DNA of 48,101 nt from Candidatus Magasanikiibacteriota bacterium (GTDB taxonomy: Bacteria > Patescibacteriota > Patescibacteriia > Magasanikbacterales > UBA922): positions 1 to 48,101 of the forward strand of contig CAILTG010000077.1 of NCBI GenBank assembly GCA_903837125.1, given 5' to 3'. This document shows positions 1 to 8,009 of the stretch, one piece after another. Within the stretch, counting starts at the first letter, position 1. Each line of letters starts with the position of its first letter. The position numbers and the translations under genes were made by a program. The notes below the pieces were generated by a model. That model was given only the letters and a program-made list of their open reading frames with translations. It did no database searches and was not told where the DNA came from.

Positions 1-13
1 AGGCCAATTTTTA

Positions 14-55
14 ACCTCCCAAAAAGGGATTTCTCACCCTTCGGGATTCGAAATT
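14..55. repeat. Palindromic intergenic element (GGATTT...GGGATT type)
   Basis: The stretch downstream of the ABC transporter gene reads AAAGGGATTTCTCACCC then TTCGGGATTCGAAATT. It resembles the elements at 2909-2947, 4378-4405 and 4455-4490, which also pair GGATYC/GGGATT with a short GC palindrome. No gene is visible in bases 1-61. Confidence 0.45.
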
Positions 56-61
56 AAAAAC

Positions 62-1828
62 CTATTCGATGAACCCGCCTGCTTGTATTTTCCACAACTT
101 CTGATAAATTCCACCTTTTTTCTTAGTCAACTCTTGATGCGTCCCCTCTTCCACAATTCCACCTTTATCTATTACCACAATTCTATCCATTTTCATAATA
201 GTTGAAAGTCGATGAGCAATTACAATTACTGTCTTACCTTTCATTAAATTATTTAAAGCATCTTGAATAAGTTGTTCTGATTCAGAATCAAGTGAAGAAG
301 TAGCTTCGTCTAAAATTAAAATTGGCGCATTGCGTAAAATGGCCCGAGCAATAGCTACTCTTTGACGCTCACCGCCAGATAATTTTACTCCACGTTCGCC
401 AACAAAAGTGTCATAACCTTCAGAAAATCCAGAAATAAATTCATGGCAATGGGCTAATTTGGCCGCCTTCACCACTTCTTCATCAGTGGCCTCTGGCTTA
501 CCATAACGAATATTTTCTTTAAGCGAACGATGAAATAAAATAGGATCCTGTGGCACCAAGCTGGTGTTGGCCCACAAACTTTCCAGTTTGACTTTGGCAA
601 TGTCTTGCCCGTCAATTAAAATTTTACCTTTGTTTACATCATAAAGACGTAACAAAAGCCTTACTATTGTAGATTTTCCTGCTCCCGAAGGACCCACCAA
701 AGCAACTTTTTCATTCCCCAAAACTTGCAAATTAAAATGTGATAAAATTTGACGCGTTTCATGATAATTAAAAGTAACCTCAACAAAATCCACAGTTCTT
801 TTTTTCACAGACAAATCTTTAGCATTTTTTACATCTTTTACTTGATGCTCAGTTTCCAAAATCTCGGTCATTTCCACAGCATCGGCCAAATCTTCATAAA
901 CATGCTGAATTACCCGACCAAAATCCCAAATATGTAAGACCAAATTAATTACATATGATTGAATCAACACAAAGTCACCTACAGTAAATAGGCCTTTTTG
1001 CCAAAAACCCAAAGCAAAATAAAACAAGCCAATTTCTAAAATAATGGTTAAAAAACCCTGGACAGCTTCAAAAGTATTGGAAAAATTCCAAGTTAGCAAA
1101 CGTAAATCACACAGTTCTTTAGTGGCTTTGAAAAAATATTTTACTTCTCTACCATAACCATTAAATAATTTTACATTAACCTGATTAGTAAAAGTATCTG
1201 CTAAAATCGCGCCAGAACGAGAATCAGCTTGGCTACGTTTAATATCATAAGGTAATTTATATTTTACAAAAAACCAATTAAAAAGCAAAAAAATTAATAT
1301 CCAAATTAATAGACCAAGACCCAAATAAATATTTCGATTAAGAACTACTACTAAAATCAAAACCACTTGCACTATTAATTGTAAAACATTAAAAACAAAA
1401 CGATCAGAAATGGACTCAAACGAACGAGTAAAACGATTAACTTTTTTTACCAAAGAGCCAACAAAACTATTATTAAAAAATGCAAAAGAGTGCTTATGAA
1501 TATAAGCAAAACAAGTTGCCGACAAATCAGCCAAAACCTTCGCTTGAAAATATGAAGCGAAATACATAGAAAAACGCCAGAGCACCCAGCCCACAAGTTC
1601 CCAAAGAGCCACCATCATCAACGTGCCAATTAAAGCAGCTAATAATAAATGTCGATCACCGGTTTGTGACAATAAATCAAAAAACCTTTTATAATATAAC
1701 GGCACTATAACAGGTATAGCCGAGGCAAAAATGGTAGCAAAAAACATCACCAATCCAGATTTAGGATAGTGCTTCATGTGCTGCCAATAGTATTTAATTG
1801 TTAATTTTGTATTATTTTGCATAAACAC
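62..1828 (-). CDS. ABC exporter, fused membrane and ATPase domains
   Basis: A half-transporter of 588 residues, the normal size for the family, expected to work as a homodimer or heterodimer that uses ATP to export a lipid, drug or peptide. The N-terminal half (about 25-310) is a six-helix type I exporter membrane domain. The C-terminal half has Walker A GPSGAGKST, the signature LSGGERQR, Walker B ILILDEATSSLD and the H-loop IAHRLSTI, so it should be catalytically complete. The start is ambiguous between two ATGs six bases apart (1828 and 1822); neither has a clear ribosome binding site. It is the last gene of the long minus-strand run and is separated from the small membrane protein gene upstream by about 110 bases holding weak hairpins. 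The substrate cannot be read from the sequence. Confidence 0.93.
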   Translation of the reverse strand: MFMQNNTKLTIKYYWQHMKHYPKSGLVMFFATIFASAIPVIVPLYYKRFFDLLSQTGDRHLLLAALIGTLMMVALWELVGWVLWRFSMYFASYFQAKVLADLSATCFAYIHKHSFAFFNNSFVGSLVKKVNRFTRSFESISDRFVFNVLQLIVQVVLILVVVLNRNIYLGLGLLIWILIFLLFNWFFVKYKLPYDIKRSQADSRSGAILADTFTNQVNVKLFNGYGREVKYFFKATKELCDLRLLTWNFSNTFEAVQGFLTIILEIGLFYFALGFWQKGLFTVGDFVLIQSYVINLVLHIWDFGRVIQHVYEDLADAVEMTEILETEHQVKDVKNAKDLSVKKRTVDFVEVTFNYHETRQILSHFNLQVLGNEKVALVGPSGAGKSTIVRLLLRLYDVNKGKILIDGQDIAKVKLESLWANTSLVPQDPILFHRSLKENIRYGKPEATDEEVVKAAKLAHCHEFISGFSEGYDTFVGERGVKLSGGERQRVAIARAILRNAPILILDEATSSLDSESEQLIQDALNNLMKGKTVIVIAHRLSTIMKMDRIVVIDKGGIVEEGTHQELTKKKGGIYQKLWKIQAGGFIE

Positions 1829-1939
1829 CGAAAAGCCCTATTAAAGGGGTTCAGATAAGGAGACGTAATTTTAGCCAAATTGTTACAGTAGAAATGTGCC
1901 ACGGCGCTTTCTACATTTTTCTTATTTAATATTTTTTGA
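1829..1939 (-). other. Intergenic hairpins before the ABC exporter gene
   Basis: On the minus strand a stem GTAGAAA / TTTCTAC (7 bp) encloses a GC-rich 13-base loop, and further downstream CCC / GGG is followed by CTTTTC. The second may be a weak terminator or leader hairpin. Nothing else is recognisable. Confidence 0.3.
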
Positions 1940-2308
1940 TTATTTATTCAACGACTTCATTATCTCTTGAAGTTGAGAAGAAGAAACCCCTTGCAAAACA
2001 TTATTTAATTGTTCGGTTTTTACTGCCCCGTTATTTGTTCCACTTAACAAACCAGAATACTCTTTCCAGTATGGTGTAAGCAAAGGCACTAAATAAACTA
2101 TACCCAAAATTGTGGGAACCAAAATTATTAACCATTTCAAAATTCCACCCCAAATAATTAAATTCAAACGATATTTTATTTTTTTATTTTGTTCATAAAC
2201 CACCTCGGTCCATTTGATGCTTTTTTCAACAAGCGATTTTAAATCGTCAGGCTTTTTAATTTCCCCATCTGGAATTTCAATTTTTTCAACTTTTTTTTCT
2301 TCGGACAT
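1940..2308 (-). CDS. Small membrane protein, unknown function
   Basis: I do not recognise a family. From the ATG at 2308 the product is 122 residues: an acidic/basic charged N-terminus (MSEEKKVEKIEIPDGEIKK), one long hydrophobic stretch around residues 58-83 (roughly one or two membrane passes) and a polar tail rich in Gln, Asn and Ser. An upstream ATG (2338) would add ten residues, but those are encoded inside a phased AT-rich repeat, so I prefer 2308. It lies between nrdR and the ABC exporter on the same strand; the 98 bases to nrdR are filled by two facing arrays of 7-bp repeats. Confidence 0.6.
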   Translation of the reverse strand: MSEEKKVEKIEIPDGEIKKPDDLKSLVEKSIKWTEVVYEQNKKIKYRLNLIIWGGILKWLIILVPTILGIVYLVPLLTPYWKEYSGLLSGTNNGAVKTEQLNNVLQGVSSSQLQEIMKSLNK

Positions 2309-2321
2309 AGTATAAAATTTA

Positions 2322-2382
2322 CAATTATCAATTTTCAATTACCAATTGTAGTCCATTGAAAATTGATCATTGTAAATTGATA
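2322..2382. repeat. Two facing arrays of 7-bp phased repeats
   Basis: Four contiguous units of the form CAATTnn (2322-2349) are followed after five bases by four contiguous units of the form ATTGnnn (2355-2382). The two arrays are partly complementary, so the whole can fold as a hairpin. It sits between nrdR and the small membrane protein gene. Confidence 0.7.
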
Positions 2383-2406
2383 ATTAAAAAATTAAAAATA
2401 ATCACA

Positions 2407-2877
2407 TTACTTTATTTTTTGCCTTTTTTTCTCTTGCAACGATTTAACCACACTTTGAAATTTATCTACATCTTCAAACGCTCGATAAATGGAAGCAAAA
2501 CGTACATAGGCCACTTTATCAAATTTTTGTAGATGTTTCATTACTAACTCGCCTATTTCTTTAGAAGTAATTTCCCGCTTTTTCTTTTTTTGAATATCAC
2601 GTTCAATGGCATGAATCATCTGATCAAATTTTTCTTGAGTATACGGTCTTTTAGTTAAAGAACGAACAATACCACTCTCAAGTTTATTCCTAGAATAAGA
2701 TTCTCTTTGGCCATCTTGTTTAACTACCACAATATCTAATAATTCGGCCTCTTCTACTGTAGAAAAACGATAAGCGCATTTTTCACATTCTCGACGGCGT
2801 CTAATAGCCAGACCATCTTGAGTTAAACGTGAATCAACGACCTTAGTTTCATGATGACGACAAACAGGACAAAACAT
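2407..2877 (-). CDS. nrdR: Transcriptional repressor NrdR
   Basis: NrdR is the zinc-finger plus ATP-cone repressor of ribonucleotide reductase genes. From the ATG at 2877 the protein has 156 residues, the family's usual length. The N-terminal finger shows Cys3, Cys6, Cys31 and Cys34 (MFCPVCRHHETKVVDSR ... CEKCAYRFST), followed by the ATP-cone (VVVKQDGQRESYSRNKLESG). The open frame extends 31 codons further upstream, but that part crosses a palindromic repeat element and is not like NrdR, so I place the start at the conserved MFCPVC. It follows ftsZ on the same strand behind a terminator-like hairpin. No NrdR box or reductase gene is visible in this window. Confidence 0.93.
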   Translation of the reverse strand: MFCPVCRHHETKVVDSRLTQDGLAIRRRRECEKCAYRFSTVEEAELLDIVVVKQDGQRESYSRNKLESGIVRSLTKRPYTQEKFDQMIHAIERDIQKKKKREITSKEIGELVMKHLQKFDKVAYVRFASIYRAFEDVDKFQSVVKSLQEKKRQKIK

Positions 2878-2883
2878 AATGAG

Positions 2884-2970
2884 AGTTATAAAGTTTATAA
2901 AGTTATCCCGACCTCGAAGGTCGAGGATCCTCGATTTCGAATCGGGATAAAGTTCATAAAGTTTCGACAA
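2884..2970. repeat. Palindromic element flanked by 9-bp AAAGTT repeats
   Basis: A near-palindrome at 2909-2947 is centred on GGATCC with arms CCCGACCTCGAAGGTCGA and TCGATTTCGAATCGGG. On both sides lie repeats of the form AAAGTTTAT / AAAGTTCAT with 9-base phasing. The element sits immediately upstream of the nrdR start. Confidence 0.65.
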
Positions 2971-2989
2971 ACCAATTACAGTATAGCAT

Positions 2990-3027
2990 TTAAAAAAAAC
3001 AAAAACAAACCCCTTTTTACAGGGGTT
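2990..3027 (-). terminator. Terminator after ftsZ
   Basis: Stem AACCCC / GGGGTT (3008-3013 with 3022-3027) is followed on the minus strand by a long T-rich run interrupted by single G residues (complement of 2990-3007). The position, about 55 bases past the ftsZ stop, fits Rho-independent termination. Confidence 0.75.
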
Positions 3028-3037
3028 ATTTTATCGT

Positions 3038-3076
3038 ACTTTATTAACTTTAAAAACTTTATGAACTTTACAAACT
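3038..3076. repeat. Four 9-bp phased repeats ACTTTANNA
   Basis: Four contiguous 9-base units (ACTTTATTA, ACTTTAAAA, ACTTTATGA, ACTTTACAA) lie between the ftsZ stop and its terminator. Only the last three positions of each unit vary. Confidence 0.75.
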
Positions 3077-3081
3077 ATCGC

Positions 3082-4365
3082 CTACATACCCATCTTTTTT
3101 CTAATAAAAGCCGGGATTTCCAAATCATCATTGTCATTTTTTTTAGTAGATATTGGAGTTAAGGGTTTGGATAAAACTACTGGCTTTGCGGGCTCTGTTT
3201 CTTCCTCTAGCACCACACTAGACGCTGCCCTAGAAAAAAAACTACGCTTGAATGATTCTTTATCTTCAATTGACGCTTGAGCTGAAGTTGTCATTGGGGC
3301 TGAAACGGGCTGCTCAACAGGTTTTTTCTTTAAAAAAGAATTGGGAGAATAAAAAGATTTAGGAGAAGTAAAAAACGTTCTAGCAGACTCTTCTTCTCTT
3401 TTGGATCTTTCTCGCTCATCAAAACCTGTAGCCACCACCGTAATTCTAAGCTCATCACCCATATTTTCATCAATCACTGCGCCAAAAATTACTTTGGCAT
3501 TTTCATCAGCCGAACTGGTAATAACTTTAGCTGCTTCTGCAACTTCTTGCATACCCAAACTAGGACCACCAGTAATAGTAAAAAGAATACCTCTGGCCCC
3601 GTCAATAGAAATATCAAGAAGTGGACTGGAAATGGCTGCTTTAGCCGCTTCAGTGGCCCGATCTTCACCCTTGCCCAACCCTATGCCCATTAAGGCCGAA
3701 CCAGTATCTCTCATAATTGCTTTGACATCAGCAAAATCCACATTAATTAAACCAGGTACAGTAATAATTTCTGAAATTCCTTGCACCCCTTGGCGCAACA
3801 CCTCATCTACAATTTTAAAGGCCTCAATTAAAGTAGTTTTTTTATCAATTATTTGTAAAATTTTATCATTCGGTATGGTAATAATAGTATCCACCTTGCG
3901 TGCCAATTCTTCATGAGCTTTTTCCGCAATTAACTTACGCTGTGGACCTTCAAAAGTAAAAGGTTTGGTTACCACAGCAATAGTTAAAGCCCCACATTCT
4001 CGAGCTATTTCAGCTACAATAGGCGAAGCCCCAGAGCCAGTTCCCCCACCCAATCCACAAGTTATAAAAACCATATCAGTGTCTTTGAGCATTTCTCTAA
4101 TTTCATTCTGTGATTCCTCTGCGCTCTTTCTACCCAATTCTGGATCCATTCCCGCACCTAAACCTCGGGTTACAGCTTTGCCAATATTCAACTTATGAGG
4201 TGCACTACTATGATGTAAAGCCTGGACATCAGTATTCATGGCCACAAAATCTACACCCCTAATTCCCGACTTTACCATTCGGTCTATAGCTGATCCTCCT
4301 GACCCCCCCACTCCTATTACTTTAATCTTTGCAAAAGTTTCAATTTCCGGTTTAACTTGAGGCAT
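3082..4365 (-). CDS. ftsZ: Cell division protein FtsZ
   Basis: FtsZ is the tubulin-like GTPase that builds the division ring. The 427-residue product has the N-terminal nucleotide-binding GVGGSGGSAIDRM (about 18-30), the tubulin signature GGGTGSG at 106-112 and the T7 region. A variable linker of about 90 residues leads to the conserved C-terminal peptide IPAFIRKKM that in known systems binds FtsA. Start MPQVKPEIETFAKIKVIGVGG gives the usual short N-terminus. It lies downstream of ftsA but 351 bases away, and that gap contains its own promoter and a leader hairpin, so it can be transcribed apart from ftsA. Confidence 0.98.
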   Translation of the reverse strand: MPQVKPEIETFAKIKVIGVGGSGGSAIDRMVKSGIRGVDFVAMNTDVQALHHSSAPHKLNIGKAVTRGLGAGMDPELGRKSAEESQNEIREMLKDTDMVFITCGLGGGTGSGASPIVAEIARECGALTIAVVTKPFTFEGPQRKLIAEKAHEELARKVDTIITIPNDKILQIIDKKTTLIEAFKIVDEVLRQGVQGISEIITVPGLINVDFADVKAIMRDTGSALMGIGLGKGEDRATEAAKAAISSPLLDISIDGARGILFTITGGPSLGMQEVAEAAKVITSSADENAKVIFGAVIDENMGDELRITVVATGFDERERSKREEESARTFFTSPKSFYSPNSFLKKKPVEQPVSAPMTTSAQASIEDKESFKRSFFSRAASSVVLEEETEPAKPVVLSKPLTPISTKKNDNDDLEIPAFIRKKMGM

Positions 4366-4377
4366 ATAATTTTTTTA

Positions 4378-4490
4378 ATCCCGAACGAAGCGAGGGATCC
4401 CTTTTCAATACACTTAAATCTGCACTATTTAAATATCTCTTTTATGTACTGGAAAGGGATTCCTCGCCCGCCGGGCTCGGAATTAATCTG
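4378..4490. repeat. Pair of palindromic elements in the ftsA-ftsZ gap
   Basis: Two members face each other: ATCCCGAACGAAGCGAGGG followed by ATCCC at 4378-4402, and GGGATTCCTCGCC followed by CGCCGGGCTCGGAATT at 4456-4488. They share GGATYCCTCG...GGGATT/GGAATT with the elements near 2909 and 14. Together they could form a long hairpin in the ftsZ leader. Confidence 0.6.
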
Positions 4491-4511
4491 AACACTTTTT
4501 GTATTCAATCT

Positions 4512-4541
4512 TTGTTAAATAAAACAAGTGGCTTCCGCCAC
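4512..4541 (-). promoter_or_regulatory. Leader hairpin at the 5' end of the ftsZ transcript
   Basis: Stem GTGGC / GCCAC with a GGAA tetraloop (4528-4541) begins at about the predicted ftsZ start site and is followed on the minus strand by TTGTTTTATTT. It could stabilise the 5' end or act as an attenuator. This is inferred only from pattern. Confidence 0.4.
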
Positions 4542-4547
4542 CCTTAT

Positions 4548-4576
4548 AGTGTATATTTTTTGTGCTCAAGTGTCAA
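4548..4576 (-). promoter_or_regulatory. Predicted ftsZ promoter
   Basis: On the minus strand, -35 TTGACA (4571-4576), a 17-base spacer and -10 TACACT (4548-4553). The -35 is consensus and the spacing ideal. It would start transcription near 4541, leaving a leader of about 175 bases before ftsZ. Confidence 0.6.
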
Positions 4577-4596
4577 AGAGTAAAGTGTTGATAACT

Positions 4597-4725
4597 ATTC
4601 ATTCCAACACCCTAGCACCTTAACCTTTGAATACACAAGCACAAGGACGGAACAGCTGTAAATTAAAAACACTCTTTTGGAGTGCTTTAGTGCTGAGGTG
4701 CTTTGGCGCTAGAGTGTCAGGGTAT
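4597..4725. repeat. Phased 7/8-bp degenerate repeats behind ftsA
   Basis: Units such as ACACCCT AGCACCT TAACCTT and, further on, AGTGCTTT AGTGCTGA GGTGCTTT GGCGCTAG AGTGTCAG GGTATCAG recur with 7- and 8-base phasing. The second array runs into the 3' end of ftsA. A similar 8-base pattern precedes the heptamers inside tgt. Confidence 0.55.
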
Positions 4726-5979
4726 CAGTGATTTAAACCAATTTTTAACATGACTAGTCACTTTACCCACATTCTTTAATCTACGCCCCATTTTTTTAGC
4801 ATTGCCATTTTGTAGCATTGCGCCCCACTTCACCAAACCCACAGCTGTAGAAAAAGATAAATCATTTATTTTTTCGGTTACACTTTTTATATCTATAGGA
4901 AAACCTAAAGAGGCTGGCAATCTTAATTTTTCTTTGGCCAACTCTACCAAGCCCACCATTTTTGAACCACCACCAGTAAACACAATACCTGCTGGCAGAA
5001 GACAACTTCTACCCACTTTGGCGAACTCTTGATCAACTTTTTCCAAAATTTCTTCCATTCTAGCTTCAATTATTTCAGCAATATATTTTCTACTCACTTC
5101 TTCACTTATTTCTGCCCCAGCCGCGGCTAAATCAATTGCTTCTTTTTTAGGAATGTCACGCGAAACACATTGTCCATAATTTATTTTTATTCTTTCTGCC
5201 ACATCAATAGAAGTGCGTAACCCTATGGCCAAATCATTGGTTACATGTTCTGAACCAACTGGCAAAACTGCCAGGTGCAAAATATCGCCTTCTTCATAAA
5301 TTATCATGCTGGTAGTAGCACTACCAATATTTACTACGGCTACTCCTAACTCCTTTTGCCGAGAAGTTACAGCCGCTTCTCCAGTAGCCAAAATTGACAA
5401 TACTAAATCATCTATATCCACACCTGTACGATAAACCGCTTTGGTTAAATTCTTAATATTGGCAGTTGGTGCTTGAATTATTTGTGCATCCACTTCTAAA
5501 CGAATACCCGTCATGCCCACTGGATCTTTAATACCACTTTGGCCATCAACCCCAAAAGTACGAGGAACCACATGAAGAATTTCATAATTTAGAGGTGAGG
5601 CAATAGTACGGGCCGCCTCTACTGCTCTAGCCACATCTTCTACACCAATCTCTCCATCTGATTTAGCCACCGCCACCACTCCCTTGCTTGGCTGACATAA
5701 AGTTTGCAGACCAGAAATTCCCACCCACACATGCTCAATCGGCACGCCAATTTGATGTTCAGTTTGCTCTAAAGCATTGGAAATAGATGAAACGGTCTCC
5801 TCAATACTGGTTACAATTCCTTTATGTACCCCTTCGGAAGGCACCTGGATCAAAGAAATTATCTGCAAATTCAACTGTTCACCCGGACCCAAAACCGCCT
5901 GCCCCACGGCAATGCGCACAGCGTTTGAACCAATCTCTAAGCCAGTAATCAATTCGTTAGTTGTTTTTTTGGCAACCAT
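4717..5979 (-). CDS. ftsA: Cell division protein FtsA
   Basis: FtsA is the actin-like ATPase that anchors FtsZ filaments to the membrane. The 420-residue protein starts with the phosphate-1 motif (ITGLEIGSNAVRIAVGQ), has an SHS2/1C-type insertion (about 80-165), then phosphate-2 and adenosine motifs (VVNIGSATTSMIIYEEGD; VFTGGGSKMVG). It ends with a basic amphipathic helix (about 397-420) of the kind that binds the membrane. The start at 5979 gives a family-typical N-terminus. The gene follows dgkA by 37 bases and precedes ftsZ. The 3' end overlaps a phased repeat, so the last few residues may be repeat-derived. Confidence 0.96.
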   Translation of the reverse strand: MVAKKTTNELITGLEIGSNAVRIAVGQAVLGPGEQLNLQIISLIQVPSEGVHKGIVTSIEETVSSISNALEQTEHQIGVPIEHVWVGISGLQTLCQPSKGVVAVAKSDGEIGVEDVARAVEAARTIASPLNYEILHVVPRTFGVDGQSGIKDPVGMTGIRLEVDAQIIQAPTANIKNLTKAVYRTGVDIDDLVLSILATGEAAVTSRQKELGVAVVNIGSATTSMIIYEEGDILHLAVLPVGSEHVTNDLAIGLRTSIDVAERIKINYGQCVSRDIPKKEAIDLAAAGAEISEEVSRKYIAEIIEARMEEILEKVDQEFAKVGRSCLLPAGIVFTGGGSKMVGLVELAKEKLRLPASLGFPIDIKSVTEKINDLSFSTAVGLVKWGAMLQNGNAKKMGRRLKNVGKVTSHVKNWFKSLIP

Positions 5980-6016
5980 AAATAAAAATTATTTCCACTT
6001 CGCTATTTTAACATTA

Positions 6017-6385
6017 TTATTTAAATAAAACAAGAAAATGCGGCCAAAATATTACTAAACCAATTAACAAAGCGCTAAACGATGCCAAAAAAACCATCGC
6101 TGCCATAATATCCTTAATTATCTCAATCTGGAAAGACAATCTAGGTTTCAACAAATCAACAAACTTTTCCAAAGCACTATTTAATAATTCCAAAATTAAA
6201 ACAATGGTTATTAAAAGCAAAATAACTACTATTTCGGCATTACGAAGATTAAAAAGCCAAATCATTGCCAACACTAGCACCGCCAAATAAACCTGTACTC
6301 TAAAATTCTGCTCATTAGCAAAAACATACTTTACCCCTCTTAAAGCGTCCTTAAAACTTTGTTTTAAACGGTGCAAATTCATCAT
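6017..6385 (-). CDS. dgkA: Diacylglycerol/undecaprenol kinase, DgkA family
   Basis: A 122-residue integral membrane kinase, the family's normal size. In Gram-positive relatives the enzyme phosphorylates undecaprenol; in proteobacteria it phosphorylates diacylglycerol. The sequence has the N-terminal amphipathic segment (SFKDALRGVKYVFANEQNFR), three hydrophobic helices and the active-site region ELLNSALEKFVDLL with the two conserved acidic residues, then KDIMAAMVF. Its ATG overlaps the ybeY stop (ATGA), which means the two are translated together. The neighbouring ybeY-dgkA order is common in Gram-positive bacteria (there often with era and cdd). Confidence 0.9.
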   Translation of the reverse strand: MMNLHRLKQSFKDALRGVKYVFANEQNFRVQVYLAVLVLAMIWLFNLRNAEIVVILLLITIVLILELLNSALEKFVDLLKPRLSFQIEIIKDIMAAMVFLASFSALLIGLVIFWPHFLVLFK

Positions 6386-6819
6386 AATAACTTTTTTACC
6401 AATTTTTTTACCATAATTTCTTGAATTTTAAACATTTTTTCTTTAGCCTTTTTTTGCTGATGATCATAACCCAACAGATGTAACACCCCATGCACCAACA
6501 TCCTTACCATTTCTTCTTGAGAAGTTACTTGATATATTTTTGCTTGACTAACTATTTGTGAAGGGCAGATAAAGATATCACCCAACTCATTTATTTTTAT
6601 TTCATTATTAGCAAAACCAAAAGATAATACATCAGTTACCTTATTTTTTCCACGATATTTTTTATTCAATCTCTGTATTTCCTTAGCACTAACCAAAATT
6701 ACGCTTACTGTCCCCTGCCTTTGCTGTAAATTCTTTAAAACAAAAAAAACTATTTTTTTAATCTTTATTTTGGAAATTATCTTTCCTGCAGTTATTAACT
6801 CATAAACATTGCATTCCAT
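6382..6819 (-). CDS. ybeY: Endoribonuclease YbeY
   Basis: YbeY is a metal-dependent RNase involved in 16S rRNA 3' maturation and ribosome quality control. The 145-residue protein carries the zinc motif HGVLHLLGYDH, giving ligands His110, His114 and His120, and the upstream conserved TDVLSF. Length is usual. It overlaps dgkA by four bases downstream and starts 10 bases after the thrombospondin-repeat/PsbP-like gene, so it appears to belong to the same operon. UGA is its stop codon. Confidence 0.95.
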   Translation of the reverse strand: MECNVYELITAGKIISKIKIKKIVFFVLKNLQQRQGTVSVILVSAKEIQRLNKKYRGKNKVTDVLSFGFANNEIKINELGDIFICPSQIVSQAKIYQVTSQEEMVRMLVHGVLHLLGYDHQQKKAKEKMFKIQEIMVKKLVKKLL

Positions 6820-6829
6820 ATACTCTTTT

Positions 6830-7981
6830 TTAAATCGTACTACTAACAGAAGTACTAGAGACTGATGGAACTACTACTGGCTGTAAATTGTTGACTGAAG
6901 AACTACTAAGAGTCGGCTCTAAAACCATTGGTTTTTGATCGGGTACTGTGGCGGAGAGCAGAGAGGAACGAAAACTATTTACCATCATTTGCATAAGATT
7001 ACGATAAAAGATAGAGCCACTGTTCACTGGATGATAAATTAAGACATAAACTTTTTTATCTTTTTCAAAATAAGTTACCAGTTTATCCAAACGCTCATGA
7101 CCCTCTTCTTGAAAACGATTAGTATAAGAAATTAAATCTGTATAATGTTGTCCTTTGGCCATTCGGGCAAACCAATTGGCAAAATTCTCCCCTGACTCTT
7201 CTTGATAAGTTTCAACTGAAATAAAATCTCCATTGGCAGCGGTAAAAATCACTTCATTCTGTGTTGAATCAACAGCTGCCGGCAACCAATTCGCTGGATA
7301 ATATATTCGATAACTCCAAACTGAATTCACATAATCCTTAACTAAACCAGAATCTATTATTTTAACCGGCGCAAAACCCAAGGGATTATATAAATTATTT
7401 ACTTCTTGTCCGTCATAATAACCATCACCATCAGTATCCCACTTTCCCGGATCAGTTCCCAAAACTGTTTCCTCAACATCATTTAAATTATCATTATCTG
7501 TATCCACACTATTAGCTGAATTAATTTCTGGAAAGGACAAAGGTAACTCATTTAATGATGGAGCATTACTGGCGGTGCTAGAAACAGGTACAACAGTTTC
7601 TGGCGTTTCAATAACCGGGTTATCCGTAGGGATAATGTTATTTGTTTCAACTATAGTATTTTTTTGAACCACTGGTTGAATTGTTTGTTTATTCTTATTC
7701 GCTAGATTTATATAATACCAAGAACTCAAAACCAAAAATAATATCACCACCCCTGCCAAACCTAAATACCAAATCTTTTTATTTTTTAGCAGGGCACCGG
7801 TTGGAACACCAGCATCAACCAAATCTCCAATAATCTTTTTTTCTTTATTTTTTTTCAACACCATTGATTGATAATGAACTACTGGATCTTTTCCACCATA
7901 AAACTCATCAGGAATTACCTGAATTTTTAAGTTACTATCTTTTTCATCTTCTTCTTTTACTTTCTTTTTAAATGGCCACAT
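6830..7981 (-). CDS. Membrane protein with thrombospondin type 3 repeat and PsbP-like domain
   Basis: From the ATG at 7981 (MWPFKKKVKEEDEKDSN) the protein has 383 residues; the open frame runs 32 codons further but overlaps the preceding gene and has no plausible protein start. Residues 1-69 are charged and cytoplasmic, 70-92 form one membrane helix, then a Ser/Thr/Pro/Val-rich linker. A calcium-binding type 3 repeat follows (DTDNDNLNDVEETVLGTDP, DTDGDGYYDGQEV; about 158-195), then a domain of about 120 residues resembling the PsbP-like fold (SVWSYRIYYPANWLPA; FISVETYQ). A Ser/Pro/Val-rich tail ends it. It is probably displayed outside the membrane. It is third in a set of three repeat proteins after the giant gene; exact function unknown. 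Confidence 0.75.
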   Translation of the reverse strand: MWPFKKKVKEEDEKDSNLKIQVIPDEFYGGKDPVVHYQSMVLKKNKEKKIIGDLVDAGVPTGALLKNKKIWYLGLAGVVILFLVLSSWYYINLANKNKQTIQPVVQKNTIVETNNIIPTDNPVIETPETVVPVSSTASNAPSLNELPLSFPEINSANSVDTDNDNLNDVEETVLGTDPGKWDTDGDGYYDGQEVNNLYNPLGFAPVKIIDSGLVKDYVNSVWSYRIYYPANWLPAAVDSTQNEVIFTAANGDFISVETYQEESGENFANWFARMAKGQHYTDLISYTNRFQEEGHERLDKLVTYFEKDKKVYVLIYHPVNSGSIFYRNLMQMMVNSFRSSLLSATVPDQKPMVLEPTLSSSSVNNLQPVVVPSVSSTSVSSTI

Positions 7982-8009
7982 AATAATTATATATAGCAAA
8001 CAAAAAATT

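Noticed and set aside
6382-6385. Alternative genetic code with UGA as glycine
   Set aside because: UGA ends ybeY and queA at the expected protein lengths and no in-frame UGA interrupts conserved proteins.
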